Shown here in pieces: positions 26,683-34,840 of a DNA stretch of 64,000 nucleotides. The stretch comes from Bacteroidales bacterium (GTDB taxonomy: Bacteria > Bacteroidota > Bacteroidia > Bacteroidales > Tenuifilaceae). A program made the translations under genes and the position numbers. The notes beneath the pieces are model-generated. The model was not told the DNA's origin. It saw only the letters and a list, made by a program, of their open reading frames with translations, and searched no databases. The stretch spans positions 1 to 64,000 of the forward strand of contig JACABB010000026.1 in assembly GCA_013376985.1 (NCBI GenBank), read 5' to 3'. The stretch's first letter is position 1. Every line of letters begins with the position of its first letter.

Positions 26683-27051
26683 ATGAAAGGAATTTATACA
26701 ATCTGCCTGCTGATATTATCAAATACTTTCATGACGCTGGCTTGGTATGGGCATCTGAAATTTAAAGAGATGAAATGGTTCGAAAATCTTGGTTTAGTTG
26801 CTATAGTACTCATTAGTTGGTCAATCGCTTTATTTGAATATTTCTTCCAAGTACCTGCAAATCGAATTGGTTTTAAAGGGAATGGAGGTCCATTTAGTTT
26901 GGTTGAACTAAAAGTTATTCAGGAAGTAATTACGCTTATTGTCTTTATGGGATTTTCAATGATAGCATTCAAAGCCGAAACTTTCCGAACAAATCATTTA
27001 ATCGGTTTTGTATTCCTCATCCTTGCAGTATATTTTATCTTTAAAAAATAG
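26683..27051 (+). CDS. DMT-family (DUF486) small membrane protein
   Basis: The 122-residue product has four membrane segments (about 5-22, 37-55, 75-95 and 100-118) and the family words NTFMTLAWYGHLKF and FEYFFQVPANRIG. It matches the DUF486/DMT group, distant relatives of small multidrug transporters; no substrate is known. A -7 box TAGATTTG lies at 26657-26664, 18 bases before the ATG, without a clear -33 box. A terminator follows at 27082. Confidence 0.85.
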   Translation: MKGIYTICLLILSNTFMTLAWYGHLKFKEMKWFENLGLVAIVLISWSIALFEYFFQVPANRIGFKGNGGPFSLVELKVIQEVITLIVFMGFSMIAFKAETFRTNHLIGFVFLILAVYFIFKK

Positions 27052-27081
27052 TACAAAAACATTAAACTACTTTCCTAAAAG

Positions 27082-27108
27082 AAAAGACCCTAAAATAGGG
27101 TCTTTTTT
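27082..27108 (+). terminator. Intrinsic terminator after the DUF486 gene
   Basis: AAAAGACCCTA pairs with TAGGGTCTTTT over a three-base loop and is followed by a T-run. Confidence 0.9.
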
Positions 27109-27254
27109 ATTTACAAGACATGAATAAAAATTTTGCATGGTAAACATAATAAATATCATTGTTTTATTAAATAAAATTATTATAAAAAATACTTAATTAC
27201 TCATTATTTTAATTTAAAATAATTCTATTTTAGCCCTGCAAATCTCTAAAATTG

Positions 27255-27280
27255 CTATCATATATCTGTATATATGATAG
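27255..27280. promoter_or_regulatory. Perfect inverted repeat in the pyrophosphatase leader
   Basis: CTATCATATAT (27255-27265) is exactly mirrored by ATATATGATAG (27270-27280) over a four-base spacer, 39 bp before the hppA start. It may be an operator or a weak RNA hairpin. No T-run follows, so it is not a terminator. Confidence 0.45.
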
Positions 27281-27319
27281 TTATAATTTAATTAACTTAA
27301 ATACTCTAAAACAATCTTT

Positions 27320-29746
27320 ATGACAAAAAAATTATTTGGATTAATTGGTTCGATACTTTTCCCGATTGTAGTATCGGCCAGTGAGGCAGATTTGAAGATT
27401 CCTAAATTGAACCCAGGGCAGAACAATCTTTTAATGCTTGGAATTTTCATATGCTTTCTGGGTTTTGCCTTTGGAATATTTCAGTATTTAAAGGTTAAGC
27501 GAATCAAGGCTCACTCATCAATGCTTGATGTAGCCAAAGTCATTTTCGAAACCTGTAAAACATACCTTTTTCATCAGGGTAAATTATTAATTATTCTTTT
27601 TCTATTTATTGCTGCATGTATTGTCTTCTATTTTGGATTTTTACAGCACAACTCATTCGGTGGCGTATTACTGATCCTAATGTGGTCCGTAATTGGGATT
27701 TTGGGATCCTATAGCGTTGCCTGGTTTGGTATCCGCATGAATACCCTTGCGAATAGCCGAATGGCTTTTGCATCTTTAGAAAGAAAACCCGTTAAACTAT
27801 TTAATATACCGCTAGATGCTGGAATGTCAATAGGAGTTTTACTAATTTCTGTTGAACTCATTATGATGCTAATTATACTACTATTCGTACCCCGCGAGTA
27901 TGCTGGAGCCAGCTTTATAGGGTTTGCAATAGGTGAATCGCTTGGAGCCAGTGTGCTTCGGATTGCTGGTGGTATCTTTACTAAAATTGCTGATATTGGT
28001 GCGGATCTAATGAAAATTGTATTTAATATTAATGAGGATGATCCTAGAAACCCAGGAGTTATTGCTGATTGTACAGGCGATAATGCCGGCGATAGTGTTG
28101 GACCAACAGCAGATGGTTTTGAAACCTACGGTGTAACTGGTGTTGCCTTAATATCGTTTATTGTTCTTTCAGTCACCGATGTTCAATATCAAACAGAATT
28201 ACTTACTTGGATATTCTTAATGCGTATTCTAATGATTGTAACCTCGGTTCTTGCATATTGGATAAACAGAGTTCACAGTAAATATCTTTACACAGGAAAA
28301 GACGAAATAGACTTTGAACAGCCCCTTACACGACTTATCTGGATTTCATCTGTTCTTTCAATTATAGGCACTTTTGCAGCAAGTTATTTTTTGATTGGAC
28401 CAGGTACCATAATGAGTCAACTTCACCCAGCACTATGGATAACTCTTTCGGCAATTATCAGCTGTGGTACTTTAGGAGCAGCAATAATCCCTGAATTTAC
28501 CAAGTTCTTTACAAGTCCTAAATCAAAGCATGTAAAAGAAGTTGTTCAGGTCTCACGCGAAGGAAACTCATCTCTTACTATTCTATCTGGCTTTGTTGCA
28601 GGTAGTTTTAGTGCCTTTTGGATGGGGATTGTATTCATTGTATTAATGTTCCTTGCCTTTTTCATTAGCCAATTTGGGCTTCATGAGATTATGAGTTACG
28701 AAACAATCTTCGCCTTTGGTCTGGTTGCCTTCGGATTTTTAGGTATGGGTCCTGTAACCATTGCTGTTGATAGCTATGGTCCTGTTACGGACAATGCCCA
28801 ATCAATTTATGAACTATCGCTAATTGAGAAACAACCTGGGATTGTAGCAGAGATTGAGAAAGATTTTGGCTTTACTCCCGATTTCGAGAAAGCCAAACAT
28901 TATTTAGAAGCCAATGATGGAGCAGGTAATACATTTAAAGCAACCGCTAAACCTGTTCTAATTGGAACGGCTGTTGTTGGGGCAACAACTATGATATTCT
29001 CATTGATACTAGTCATCAAAAATCAACTTGGAATAGATCCCGATAAAATTCTCAACCTTCTAAATCCGTGGACAATTATTGGATTTATATCAGGAGGTGC
29101 TGTCATCTATTGGTTTACAGGTGCTTCAACTCAGGCTGTTACAACCGGTGCACATAGGGCGGTTGAATATATCAAGCAGCATATAAAACTTGATGATAAT
29201 GCTGACTCTAAAGCCAATATTGAAAACTCCAAAGAGGTTGTTAAGATTTGTACTCAGTATGCACAAACGGGAATGTTTAATATTTTCATCGCTGTTTTTT
29301 CGTTCGCTTTAGCATTCGCATTTATGTCTGCACCATCAGGAACGGGTGATGTAGCAAAAACTGCTTCAATTTCCCTATTCATAAGTTACTTAATATCAAT
29401 TGCTATTTTTGGCCTTTTCCAAGCCATTTTTATGGCTAACGCTGGCGGAGCTTGGGATAATGCAAAAAAAGTTGTTGAGGTTGATCTGCAACAAAAGGGT
29501 ACACCAATGCATGCTGCTACTGTTATTGGCGACACTGTAGGAGATCCTTTTAAAGATACGGCATCTGTTACATTAAACCCTATTATCAAATTCACAACAC
29601 TTTTTGGGTTGCTTGCAATGGAAATTGCAATTTCAAAATCCTTTAGTGCTATAGCACCCTATATTGGAGTGATTTTCTTTATAATTGCTTTGATTTTTGT
29701 ATGGCGATCGTTTTACAAAATGCGTATTCCCGCAATCATCGAATAA
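27320..29746 (+). CDS. hppA: Membrane-bound ion-pumping pyrophosphatase
   Basis: The 808-residue protein has about 16 membrane segments. The substrate-binding loop near residues 235-265 reads DDPRNPGVIADCTGDNAGD, and later acidic motifs include DSYGPVTDNAQ and GDTVGDPFKDTAS. These define the H+/Na+-translocating pyrophosphatases, which couple PPi hydrolysis to ion export. The stretch GNTFKA at about 536-541 has Lys where K+-dependent enzymes carry Ala, so a K+-independent enzyme is predicted. Several loop residues differ from the common form (GPTADGFETYG in place of GMAADLFETY), which suggests a divergent clade. The first 25 residues may be a cleaved or uncleaved membrane segment. Confidence 0.95.
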   Translation: MTKKLFGLIGSILFPIVVSASEADLKIPKLNPGQNNLLMLGIFICFLGFAFGIFQYLKVKRIKAHSSMLDVAKVIFETCKTYLFHQGKLLIILFLFIAACIVFYFGFLQHNSFGGVLLILMWSVIGILGSYSVAWFGIRMNTLANSRMAFASLERKPVKLFNIPLDAGMSIGVLLISVELIMMLIILLFVPREYAGASFIGFAIGESLGASVLRIAGGIFTKIADIGADLMKIVFNINEDDPRNPGVIADCTGDNAGDSVGPTADGFETYGVTGVALISFIVLSVTDVQYQTELLTWIFLMRILMIVTSVLAYWINRVHSKYLYTGKDEIDFEQPLTRLIWISSVLSIIGTFAASYFLIGPGTIMSQLHPALWITLSAIISCGTLGAAIIPEFTKFFTSPKSKHVKEVVQVSREGNSSLTILSGFVAGSFSAFWMGIVFIVLMFLAFFISQFGLHEIMSYETIFAFGLVAFGFLGMGPVTIAVDSYGPVTDNAQSIYELSLIEKQPGIVAEIEKDFGFTPDFEKAKHYLEANDGAGNTFKATAKPVLIGTAVVGATTMIFSLILVIKNQLGIDPDKILNLLNPWTIIGFISGGAVIYWFTGASTQAVTTGAHRAVEYIKQHIKLDDNADSKANIENSKEVVKICTQYAQTGMFNIFIAVFSFALAFAFMSAPSGTGDVAKTASISLFISYLISIAIFGLFQAIFMANAGGAWDNAKKVVEVDLQQKGTPMHAATVIGDTVGDPFKDTASVTLNPIIKFTTLFGLLAMEIAISKSFSAIAPYIGVIFFIIALIFVWRSFYKMRIPAIIE

Positions 29747-29770
29747 AAATATATATATTTGCAGCAAATT

Positions 29771-29797
29771 AAAAAGGAGGCTCTAAAGCCTCCTTTT
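29771..29797 (+). terminator. Intrinsic terminator of hppA
   Basis: AAAAGGAGGC pairs with GCCTCCTTTT over a six-base loop, 25 bp after the stop codon. Confidence 0.9.
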
Positions 29798-30183
29798 CCC
29801 AAACACACAAAAAATTAAACGAAGAACAAAAAAAATTTCAAGCAACATAGGATGATAAACCCATTAAACAAAAAACTCCACGTAGATATCTAAGTTGCTC
29901 AAAAATCAGGTTTTAAACTAGTTGTAAAAATACATTAACAAAACCAAAAACAATCATTATTTAGTGTTAAAAATCAAAATAAATTATAAAAAAAATATAT
30001 TATATTGATATTTAGATTACTAATAATTAAAATAATCATTGTATGCTAGAAAAATCTACTATAACAAATTAGTCTAACCTAAGTAGCAGTTTAGTCACAA
30101 AATCGAATCTTTAATCAAATGCTTTGTAACCTAAACCGAATAAACCTTGTTATAGAAAATTAAAACATATATATTTACCTTGT
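29798..30183. other. A/T-rich intergenic region without recognisable genes
   Basis: The 386 bases between the hppA terminator and the SiaC-like gene are about 75-80% A+T with frequent stops in all frames. I find no convincing promoter pair, RNA gene or repeat. Confidence 0.5.
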
Positions 30184-30594
30184 ATGAAATTAATAGGCAT
30201 GAAGTCACTTAAAATAGATGCTGCTATTGATACCCCTGAGATATACTTTGACTCAGAGAGTAAAATATTCTCTATTTCAGGTATTTCTCACCCTGAGAAT
30301 GCAAAGGAATTTTACATGCGTGTGCTCAATTGGCTCGATGAGTTTTACGAAGAGATCAAGGATAAAGAATCGACCAAAATTATTGTAGATCTCAATTTTA
30401 AATATATTAACTCATCATCGTATAAATACCTTCGGGAGATAATGCGTAAAATCTCTAATTTTAGGAGTAATGGGATTAGCATTGAAGTAATATGGAACTA
30501 TCATCAGGATGACGAGGATCTACTTAATGAGGGCGTAATTCTCTTCGAACTTCCTGAGGTGATGCTTCCCTACAGATGTATACCATATACCTAA
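30184..30594 (+). CDS. SiaC/DUF1987 family regulatory phosphoprotein
   Basis: The 136-residue protein matches DUF1987: DTPEIYFD near 18-25, SGISHPENAKEFY near 36-48 and the phosphorylation-site loop YINSSSYKYL near 79-88. In Pseudomonas SiaC is phosphorylated by the kinase SiaB, dephosphorylated by the SpoIIE-type phosphatase SiaA, and in its free form activates a diguanylate cyclase. Here Ser replaces the Thr of SiaC. No kinase or cyclase is adjacent, but a membrane SpoIIE phosphatase is encoded at 15869-16969. A second ATG at residue 6 is an alternative start. It appears monocistronic. Confidence 0.82.
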   Translation: MKLIGMKSLKIDAAIDTPEIYFDSESKIFSISGISHPENAKEFYMRVLNWLDEFYEEIKDKESTKIIVDLNFKYINSSSYKYLREIMRKISNFRSNGISIEVIWNYHQDDEDLLNEGVILFELPEVMLPYRCIPYT

Positions 30595-30731
30595 AATGAT
30601 TAATATTCATTTTCACAATACTCTTCTTCTTTATATTTCATTATTAATTGAATATATAATATTTATTATCAATGTATTATAATTATTTTGTTTTGCAAAA
30701 AAAAAAACAAAATAATAGTTTATAGCATCTA

Positions 30732-30764
30732 TTTGCCTTTGATTATCAGAAAATACTAATTTTG
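30732..30764 (+). promoter_or_regulatory. Bacteroidota-type promoter
   Basis: TTTG (30732-30735) is followed after 21 bases by TAATTTTG (30757-30764), a full consensus match, 27 bases before the ATG at 30791. Confidence 0.7.
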
Positions 30765-30790
30765 CAGTTCAATTTTAAAACATATACATC

Positions 30791-31081
30791 ATGGCAAACA
30801 AAAGAGAAATTAAGAAAGATGTTGATTACCTTGTTGGTGAAGTTATTAGCGATTGCTATACATATCTTATGATTCACGGGGAAAAAAATCGAGATAATGT
30901 GATTGGAATTATAGGTTCAATCGTTGAAAAAAGGAATAATTTTATTAGCAGGGTTAACAATCCCGATAAAAGTTTTGATTCAAAACAAATTAAGTCTCAT
31001 TATAAAGCGATTAACGCTGATTTACTGGCTGCAGTTGATGATTCTTTCTCAAAACTAAGCAACCTTTCTGCTAAGAAATAG
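30791..31081 (+). CDS. Small conserved cytosolic protein of unknown function
   Basis: The 96-residue helical protein begins MANKREIKKDVDYLVGEV, has no signal peptide or membrane segment, and one cysteine near residue 22. Similar short proteins of this start and length recur in Bacteroidales as hypothetical proteins; no function is known to me. It has a strong promoter directly upstream and a hairpin directly downstream, so it looks like a well-expressed monocistronic gene. Confidence 0.8.
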   Translation: MANKREIKKDVDYLVGEVISDCYTYLMIHGEKNRDNVIGIIGSIVEKRNNFISRVNNPDKSFDSKQIKSHYKAINADLLAAVDDSFSKLSNLSAKK

Positions 31082-31097
31082 TTTTAATATAATAGCC

Positions 31098-31146
31098 ATC
31101 AGTTTTCCTTCATTTTTATATTTTATGTGAAAGGAAAACTGATTTG
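31098..31146 (+). terminator. Hairpin between the 96-residue protein gene and patB
   Basis: A perfect 13-bp stem (31098-31110 with 31131-31143) encloses a 20-base A/T-rich loop and is followed by TTTGTTT. It can terminate the upstream gene. Its 3' arm ends six bases before the ATG at 31150, so in a longer transcript it would hide the start region of the next gene. Confidence 0.6.
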
Positions 31147-31149
31147 TTT

Positions 31150-32328
31150 ATGGGACATTACAATTTCGATAGAGTTATCAATAGGGAGAATACCTCTTGC
31201 GTAAAATACGACTTAAGACAATCGATTTTTGGCAATAGTAAGGTTTTACCCATGTGGGTTGCAGATATGGATATCTCTACCCCAGATTTCATCCTCGATG
31301 CTTTAGCTGAAAGAATTAAGCACCCAATGCTTGGTTATACTATCCGCGATAAAGCATTTAACGAATCAATCGTTTGGTGGAATGCAAAGCGTCATTCCTG
31401 GGATATTAAACCAGAATATATTAGCATATGCGCTGGGGTGGTTTCGGGTCTTAATCATGCAATACAAGCCTTTACAAATCCTGGGGATAAAATAATTATT
31501 CAACCGCCAGTTTATCACCCATTTTTTTCAACAATATATAATAATAATCGTATTATTCTGCCAAATCCTTTGATTGGTTTGGATATGAAGTATACGATGG
31601 ATTTCGAACACCTTGAAAAAATTGCATCGCAAGGCGCAAAAATGATTATTATCTCAAATCCACACAACCCTGTTGGTAGGGTGTGGAATAGAGATGAACT
31701 TGTAAGGTTAGGCGAAATATGCTGTAAGCACAATATTCTTATAGTCTCGGACGAGATACACTCCGATTTGATCATTAAACCTAACTTACATATCCCATTC
31801 GCAAGTTTAAGTGAGCAGTTCCTAATGAACTCTGTTACTTTTGCATCAACAAGTAAGACATTCAATCTTGCTGGACTTTTTACAGGTCATGCTATTATTG
31901 CAAATAAACAGCTACTTAAAAAATATAATCATGCTTTAGAGATTACTGGAGCTGGAACGGGAAATATTTTCGGTTTCGAATCGGTTAAAGCGGCTTACAG
32001 CCCAAAAGGTGAAATTTGGTTAGATGAAGTTCTTGAATACATTAAAGGTAATACACTGCTTGTTGAAGCTTATCTAAAGGATAAACTACCTAAAATTAAC
32101 CTTGCCGAACTTCAAGGAACTTACCTCCTTTGGCTCGACTTTCGTAGTTTTGGTTTAGATGATGAAAAAATTAACGATTTACTTATCAATAAAGCTGAAG
32201 TTGGTTTAAATAAAGGTAGCATTTTTGGTGAGTTAGGAATAGGTTTTCAGCGCATGAACGTAGCCTGTCCTAGGAGTCAGGTGGAAGAAGCGTTAGAACG
32301 AATACATAACGTGTTTAAAAACCTCTAA
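31150..32328 (+). CDS. patB: PatB/MalY-type cystathionine beta-lyase (C-S lyase)
   Basis: The 392-residue protein starts at the ATG at 31150 (MGHYNFDRVI). It is a fold-type-I aminotransferase-family protein with the PatB/MalY N-terminal MWVADMD motif, HNPVGRVW, the PLP-phosphate-binding SDEIHSDL and the Schiff-base lysine in SKTFNLAGL near residue 236. Such enzymes cleave C-S bonds of cystathionine and cysteine conjugates to give homocysteine or free thiols, ammonia and pyruvate. It overlaps the convergent barrel gene by four bases. A TTG two codons earlier is not needed. Confidence 0.92.
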   Translation: MGHYNFDRVINRENTSCVKYDLRQSIFGNSKVLPMWVADMDISTPDFILDALAERIKHPMLGYTIRDKAFNESIVWWNAKRHSWDIKPEYISICAGVVSGLNHAIQAFTNPGDKIIIQPPVYHPFFSTIYNNNRIILPNPLIGLDMKYTMDFEHLEKIASQGAKMIIISNPHNPVGRVWNRDELVRLGEICCKHNILIVSDEIHSDLIIKPNLHIPFASLSEQFLMNSVTFASTSKTFNLAGLFTGHAIIANKQLLKKYNHALEITGAGTGNIFGFESVKAAYSPKGEIWLDEVLEYIKGNTLLVEAYLKDKLPKINLAELQGTYLLWLDFRSFGLDDEKINDLLINKAEVGLNKGSIFGELGIGFQRMNVACPRSQVEEALERIHNVFKNL

Positions 32329-33323
32329 AATCTATAACCAAGCATAAACATTAGGTTAAAGTTCTCCGTTTTTATCATCAAATTTTTTTCTGGAAGAAAC
32401 TGTTCATTCCATTCAACAAAAGTTCCTGCAAAAAAGGCCTTACTATTATAACCTAAGTTTAACCTAAAATTGAATCTAAAATAGTAATCCTCATAATCCT
32501 CATAACCTTGGTTAACAAAAAGTAGCTCCTTCTTCATATAGCCAAGTCCAGCAAAAAATATTGGATTAAAAAACCATTTACTTTTTGCAAGGTTATATGA
32601 TATTCCTGGCATAATTGTCCACCCCGAGAAATTAGTTTGATACAATTGCTTACCTTCAAAAAAATAGTCATGTAGCTGAAATGGAATCAGTGAAGAATCA
32701 GCACTCACGTCAATTAACGAATAGTTTGCATAGAGTAAAGTTGAGAATACGCTCCTAAGCTGCTGCTCTGTTAACTTTAGCGAGGCATTTAGTGAGTATT
32801 TTTTTGGATTTAGGTTTATAATTGTTTCAATACCCTTAGTTGTATAATCAATATCTGATCGCTTGGGATATTGCATTTCTTCAGTCCAGCCAGAATATGA
32901 TTCCTTGGGATTTGAAACATAGAATCCTTTATAAGTTCGGTGAAAACCTGAGATATAAAAAAATCTATTGGTTAAATTAACTTGATAATCAGAAATTGAG
33001 GTCTTTCCGTACCTGCTATCATTAAGTTCTGTTCCCGATACATTAGAATAATAGCTAAGCAAAATGTTCCTAAAGGATACCCCAACACCTCCAATAAATC
33101 CGTTATTTGGTTTTAAGATAACGGATGGAGATTTGCTCATTAATTTAGAACTACTTTTTATGCTAATAGAAAGTTCTTTTACTCCGAAAAGAATACGCGT
33201 TGAAAATTTTCTTGAAAATGGTTTTATATAAAGGCTATCAACTTTAAATGAAGCATAAGCAACATTTGATGTAACTAGAAATATAAATATCAGTGAGATA
33301 ATTGTAAAAAAACTTTTTTTCAT
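32325..33323 (-). CDS. DUF4421-type outer-membrane beta-barrel protein
   Basis: From the ATG at 33323 (MKKSFFTIIS) the product has 332 residues. It has a signal peptide (cleavage near YAS at 24), an N-terminal LYIKPFSRKFSTR segment typical of DUF4421 proteins, about ten amphipathic strands and the C-terminal FMLGYRF ending in Phe. A GTG six codons upstream overlaps a -7 like TATTTTTG box and is not favoured. The role is unknown. It is convergent with patB. Confidence 0.8.
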   Translation of the reverse strand: MKKSFFTIISLIFIFLVTSNVAYASFKVDSLYIKPFSRKFSTRILFGVKELSISIKSSSKLMSKSPSVILKPNNGFIGGVGVSFRNILLSYYSNVSGTELNDSRYGKTSISDYQVNLTNRFFYISGFHRTYKGFYVSNPKESYSGWTEEMQYPKRSDIDYTTKGIETIINLNPKKYSLNASLKLTEQQLRSVFSTLLYANYSLIDVSADSSLIPFQLHDYFFEGKQLYQTNFSGWTIMPGISYNLAKSKWFFNPIFFAGLGYMKKELLFVNQGYEDYEDYYFRFNFRLNLGYNSKAFFAGTFVEWNEQFLPEKNLMIKTENFNLMFMLGYRF

Positions 33324-33498
33324 TCTTGAAAATAAGGCCACAAAAATAATTAAAGAAACACAACATGACGATCCTTTGACTCAATTACTTTTAGTAAACG
33401 CAAGAACTTCTACATAGTTTTTTGGTTTAGAAATAAAACCACATTGAATTTAATCTTAAAAAAGCCTTATATTTATTGATTAAATCACTATTCACAAT

Positions 33499-34557
33499 AT
33501 GAATATTTTATTAGCTGCTAAGCGCAAAATTATTCAAACCATAATATTTTTCATGTGCATCAGCATTATATCATCAGCCCAAACTGTTGAGAAATCGTTT
33601 ACTATTAATTCTGATACATTAAAAAGGATTAATGAATATCTTAGAAATGGCGAGTATGGCAAAATATCTGGAATTGTAATTCTTTCAAAATCAAAAATAT
33701 TATATGAACAGTATTATGGATTTAATAATCCTAGTACTTTACATCCTATTAGTTCTGTTACCAAAAGTATTACATCATTAATTACTGGTATTTGTTTAGA
33801 TAAAGGGTATTTAAATTCAATTGATACTCCAATCTGGAGGTTTTTTCCTGAATACAAATCAATCTTTGAAAGAGATACTATTAAGAAAACAATAACCATC
33901 AGAAATCTTCTAAATCAAACCACTGGTTTACAATGGGATGAATGGACCACTCATTACTCTTATGCTGGAAATGCTCTAATTGAACTTAGCCAAAGTAGCC
34001 AAAACTGGGTGGAATATACTTTAAACCTTAATATTGAGTGCAAACCAAGTGTTAAATTCTCATATAATAGCGGAAATTCACAGATTATCAAAGAAATACT
34101 TTGTAAAGTATCATCTCATGATTTTGAATGGCTTGTAAAAAATTATCTATTCGAACCGCTAGGAATAAAAGATTATCACTGGGATACATACATAAGTAAT
34201 GGTATTCCTGCATGGGGTGGTTTATCCCTTACTACACGGGATATGGCAAGATTTGGCACCCTTGTATGCAACCATGGATGCTGGAACGATTGCCAGATTA
34301 TATCGAATGATTGGCTTGAAAAATCGATGACAGTAGAATCAAAAAATGCTAAAGTAGGTTATGGCTTACACTGGTGGATTACCACCCAACCCGATGGTAA
34401 ACCATTGATATATGCCGCAGGGTATGGTGATCAATTCATTTATATTGCTCCCGATAAGAAAATAGTGATTGCAATAAACGGACAGAATTTCACAGACTAC
34501 AAGTGGCCAAGAAGTATTGATAATCTGATTCAAAACATATTCGCCTCAATTCAGTAA
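33499..34557 (+). CDS. Exported serine hydrolase of the class C beta-lactamase family
   Basis: The 352-residue product has a signal peptide (hydrophobic core about 14-27, cleavage after SAQ). The SxxK motif SVTK with the nucleophile near residue 90, YNSGN as the YxN equivalent near 192-196 and the late glycine-rich AAGYGDQ complete the serine beta-lactamase/esterase EstB fold. Such proteins act as D-aminopeptidases, esterases or carboxypeptidases rather than drug-resistance enzymes in most environmental bacteria. It is monocistronic. The substrate is not predictable from sequence. Confidence 0.88.
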   Translation: MNILLAAKRKIIQTIIFFMCISIISSAQTVEKSFTINSDTLKRINEYLRNGEYGKISGIVILSKSKILYEQYYGFNNPSTLHPISSVTKSITSLITGICLDKGYLNSIDTPIWRFFPEYKSIFERDTIKKTITIRNLLNQTTGLQWDEWTTHYSYAGNALIELSQSSQNWVEYTLNLNIECKPSVKFSYNSGNSQIIKEILCKVSSHDFEWLVKNYLFEPLGIKDYHWDTYISNGIPAWGGLSLTTRDMARFGTLVCNHGCWNDCQIISNDWLEKSMTVESKNAKVGYGLHWWITTQPDGKPLIYAAGYGDQFIYIAPDKKIVIAINGQNFTDYKWPRSIDNLIQNIFASIQ

Positions 34558-34728
34558 TGTATTATATTATTCTTTGTTTTTGCAATAAACTTTTTTAAGT
34601 AATTAATGTTTATCATATAAATGTAAATGATAAGCGAAGAGTTTATTTAACAACTGATAACGATAGAATATTAACTCAAGTTGCTAGATACTAATTACTG
34701 ATTTCTGGTTATTTATTTGATTGGGGTA

Positions 34729-34754
34729 TAACTAACGGGTTAACCCGTCAGTTA
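34729..34754. promoter_or_regulatory. Near-perfect 26-bp palindrome upstream of the dihydroorotate-dehydrogenase-like gene
   Basis: The core ACGGGTTAACCCGT (34735-34748) is a perfect palindrome and the flanks TAACT/AGTTA extend it to 26 bp with one mismatched pair. It lies 87 bp before the ATG. It could be an operator or a hairpin; no T-run follows. The segment just upstream (34679-34717) is a copy of the dispersed repeat seen at 22562-22600. Confidence 0.45.
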
Positions 34755-34840
34755 ATGTAAAAACCTAATAATTCATACTTAACATTACGCTGGCGACTTG
34801 TAACTAACTACTGAAATTAATTACTTAAAACACCATAGCC

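Noticed and set aside
30680-30725. Homopolymer-rich stretch as a mobile-element end or CRISPR leader
   Set aside because: It is simply an A-run between genes; no repeat-spacer pattern or terminal inverted repeat is visible anywhere in the window.
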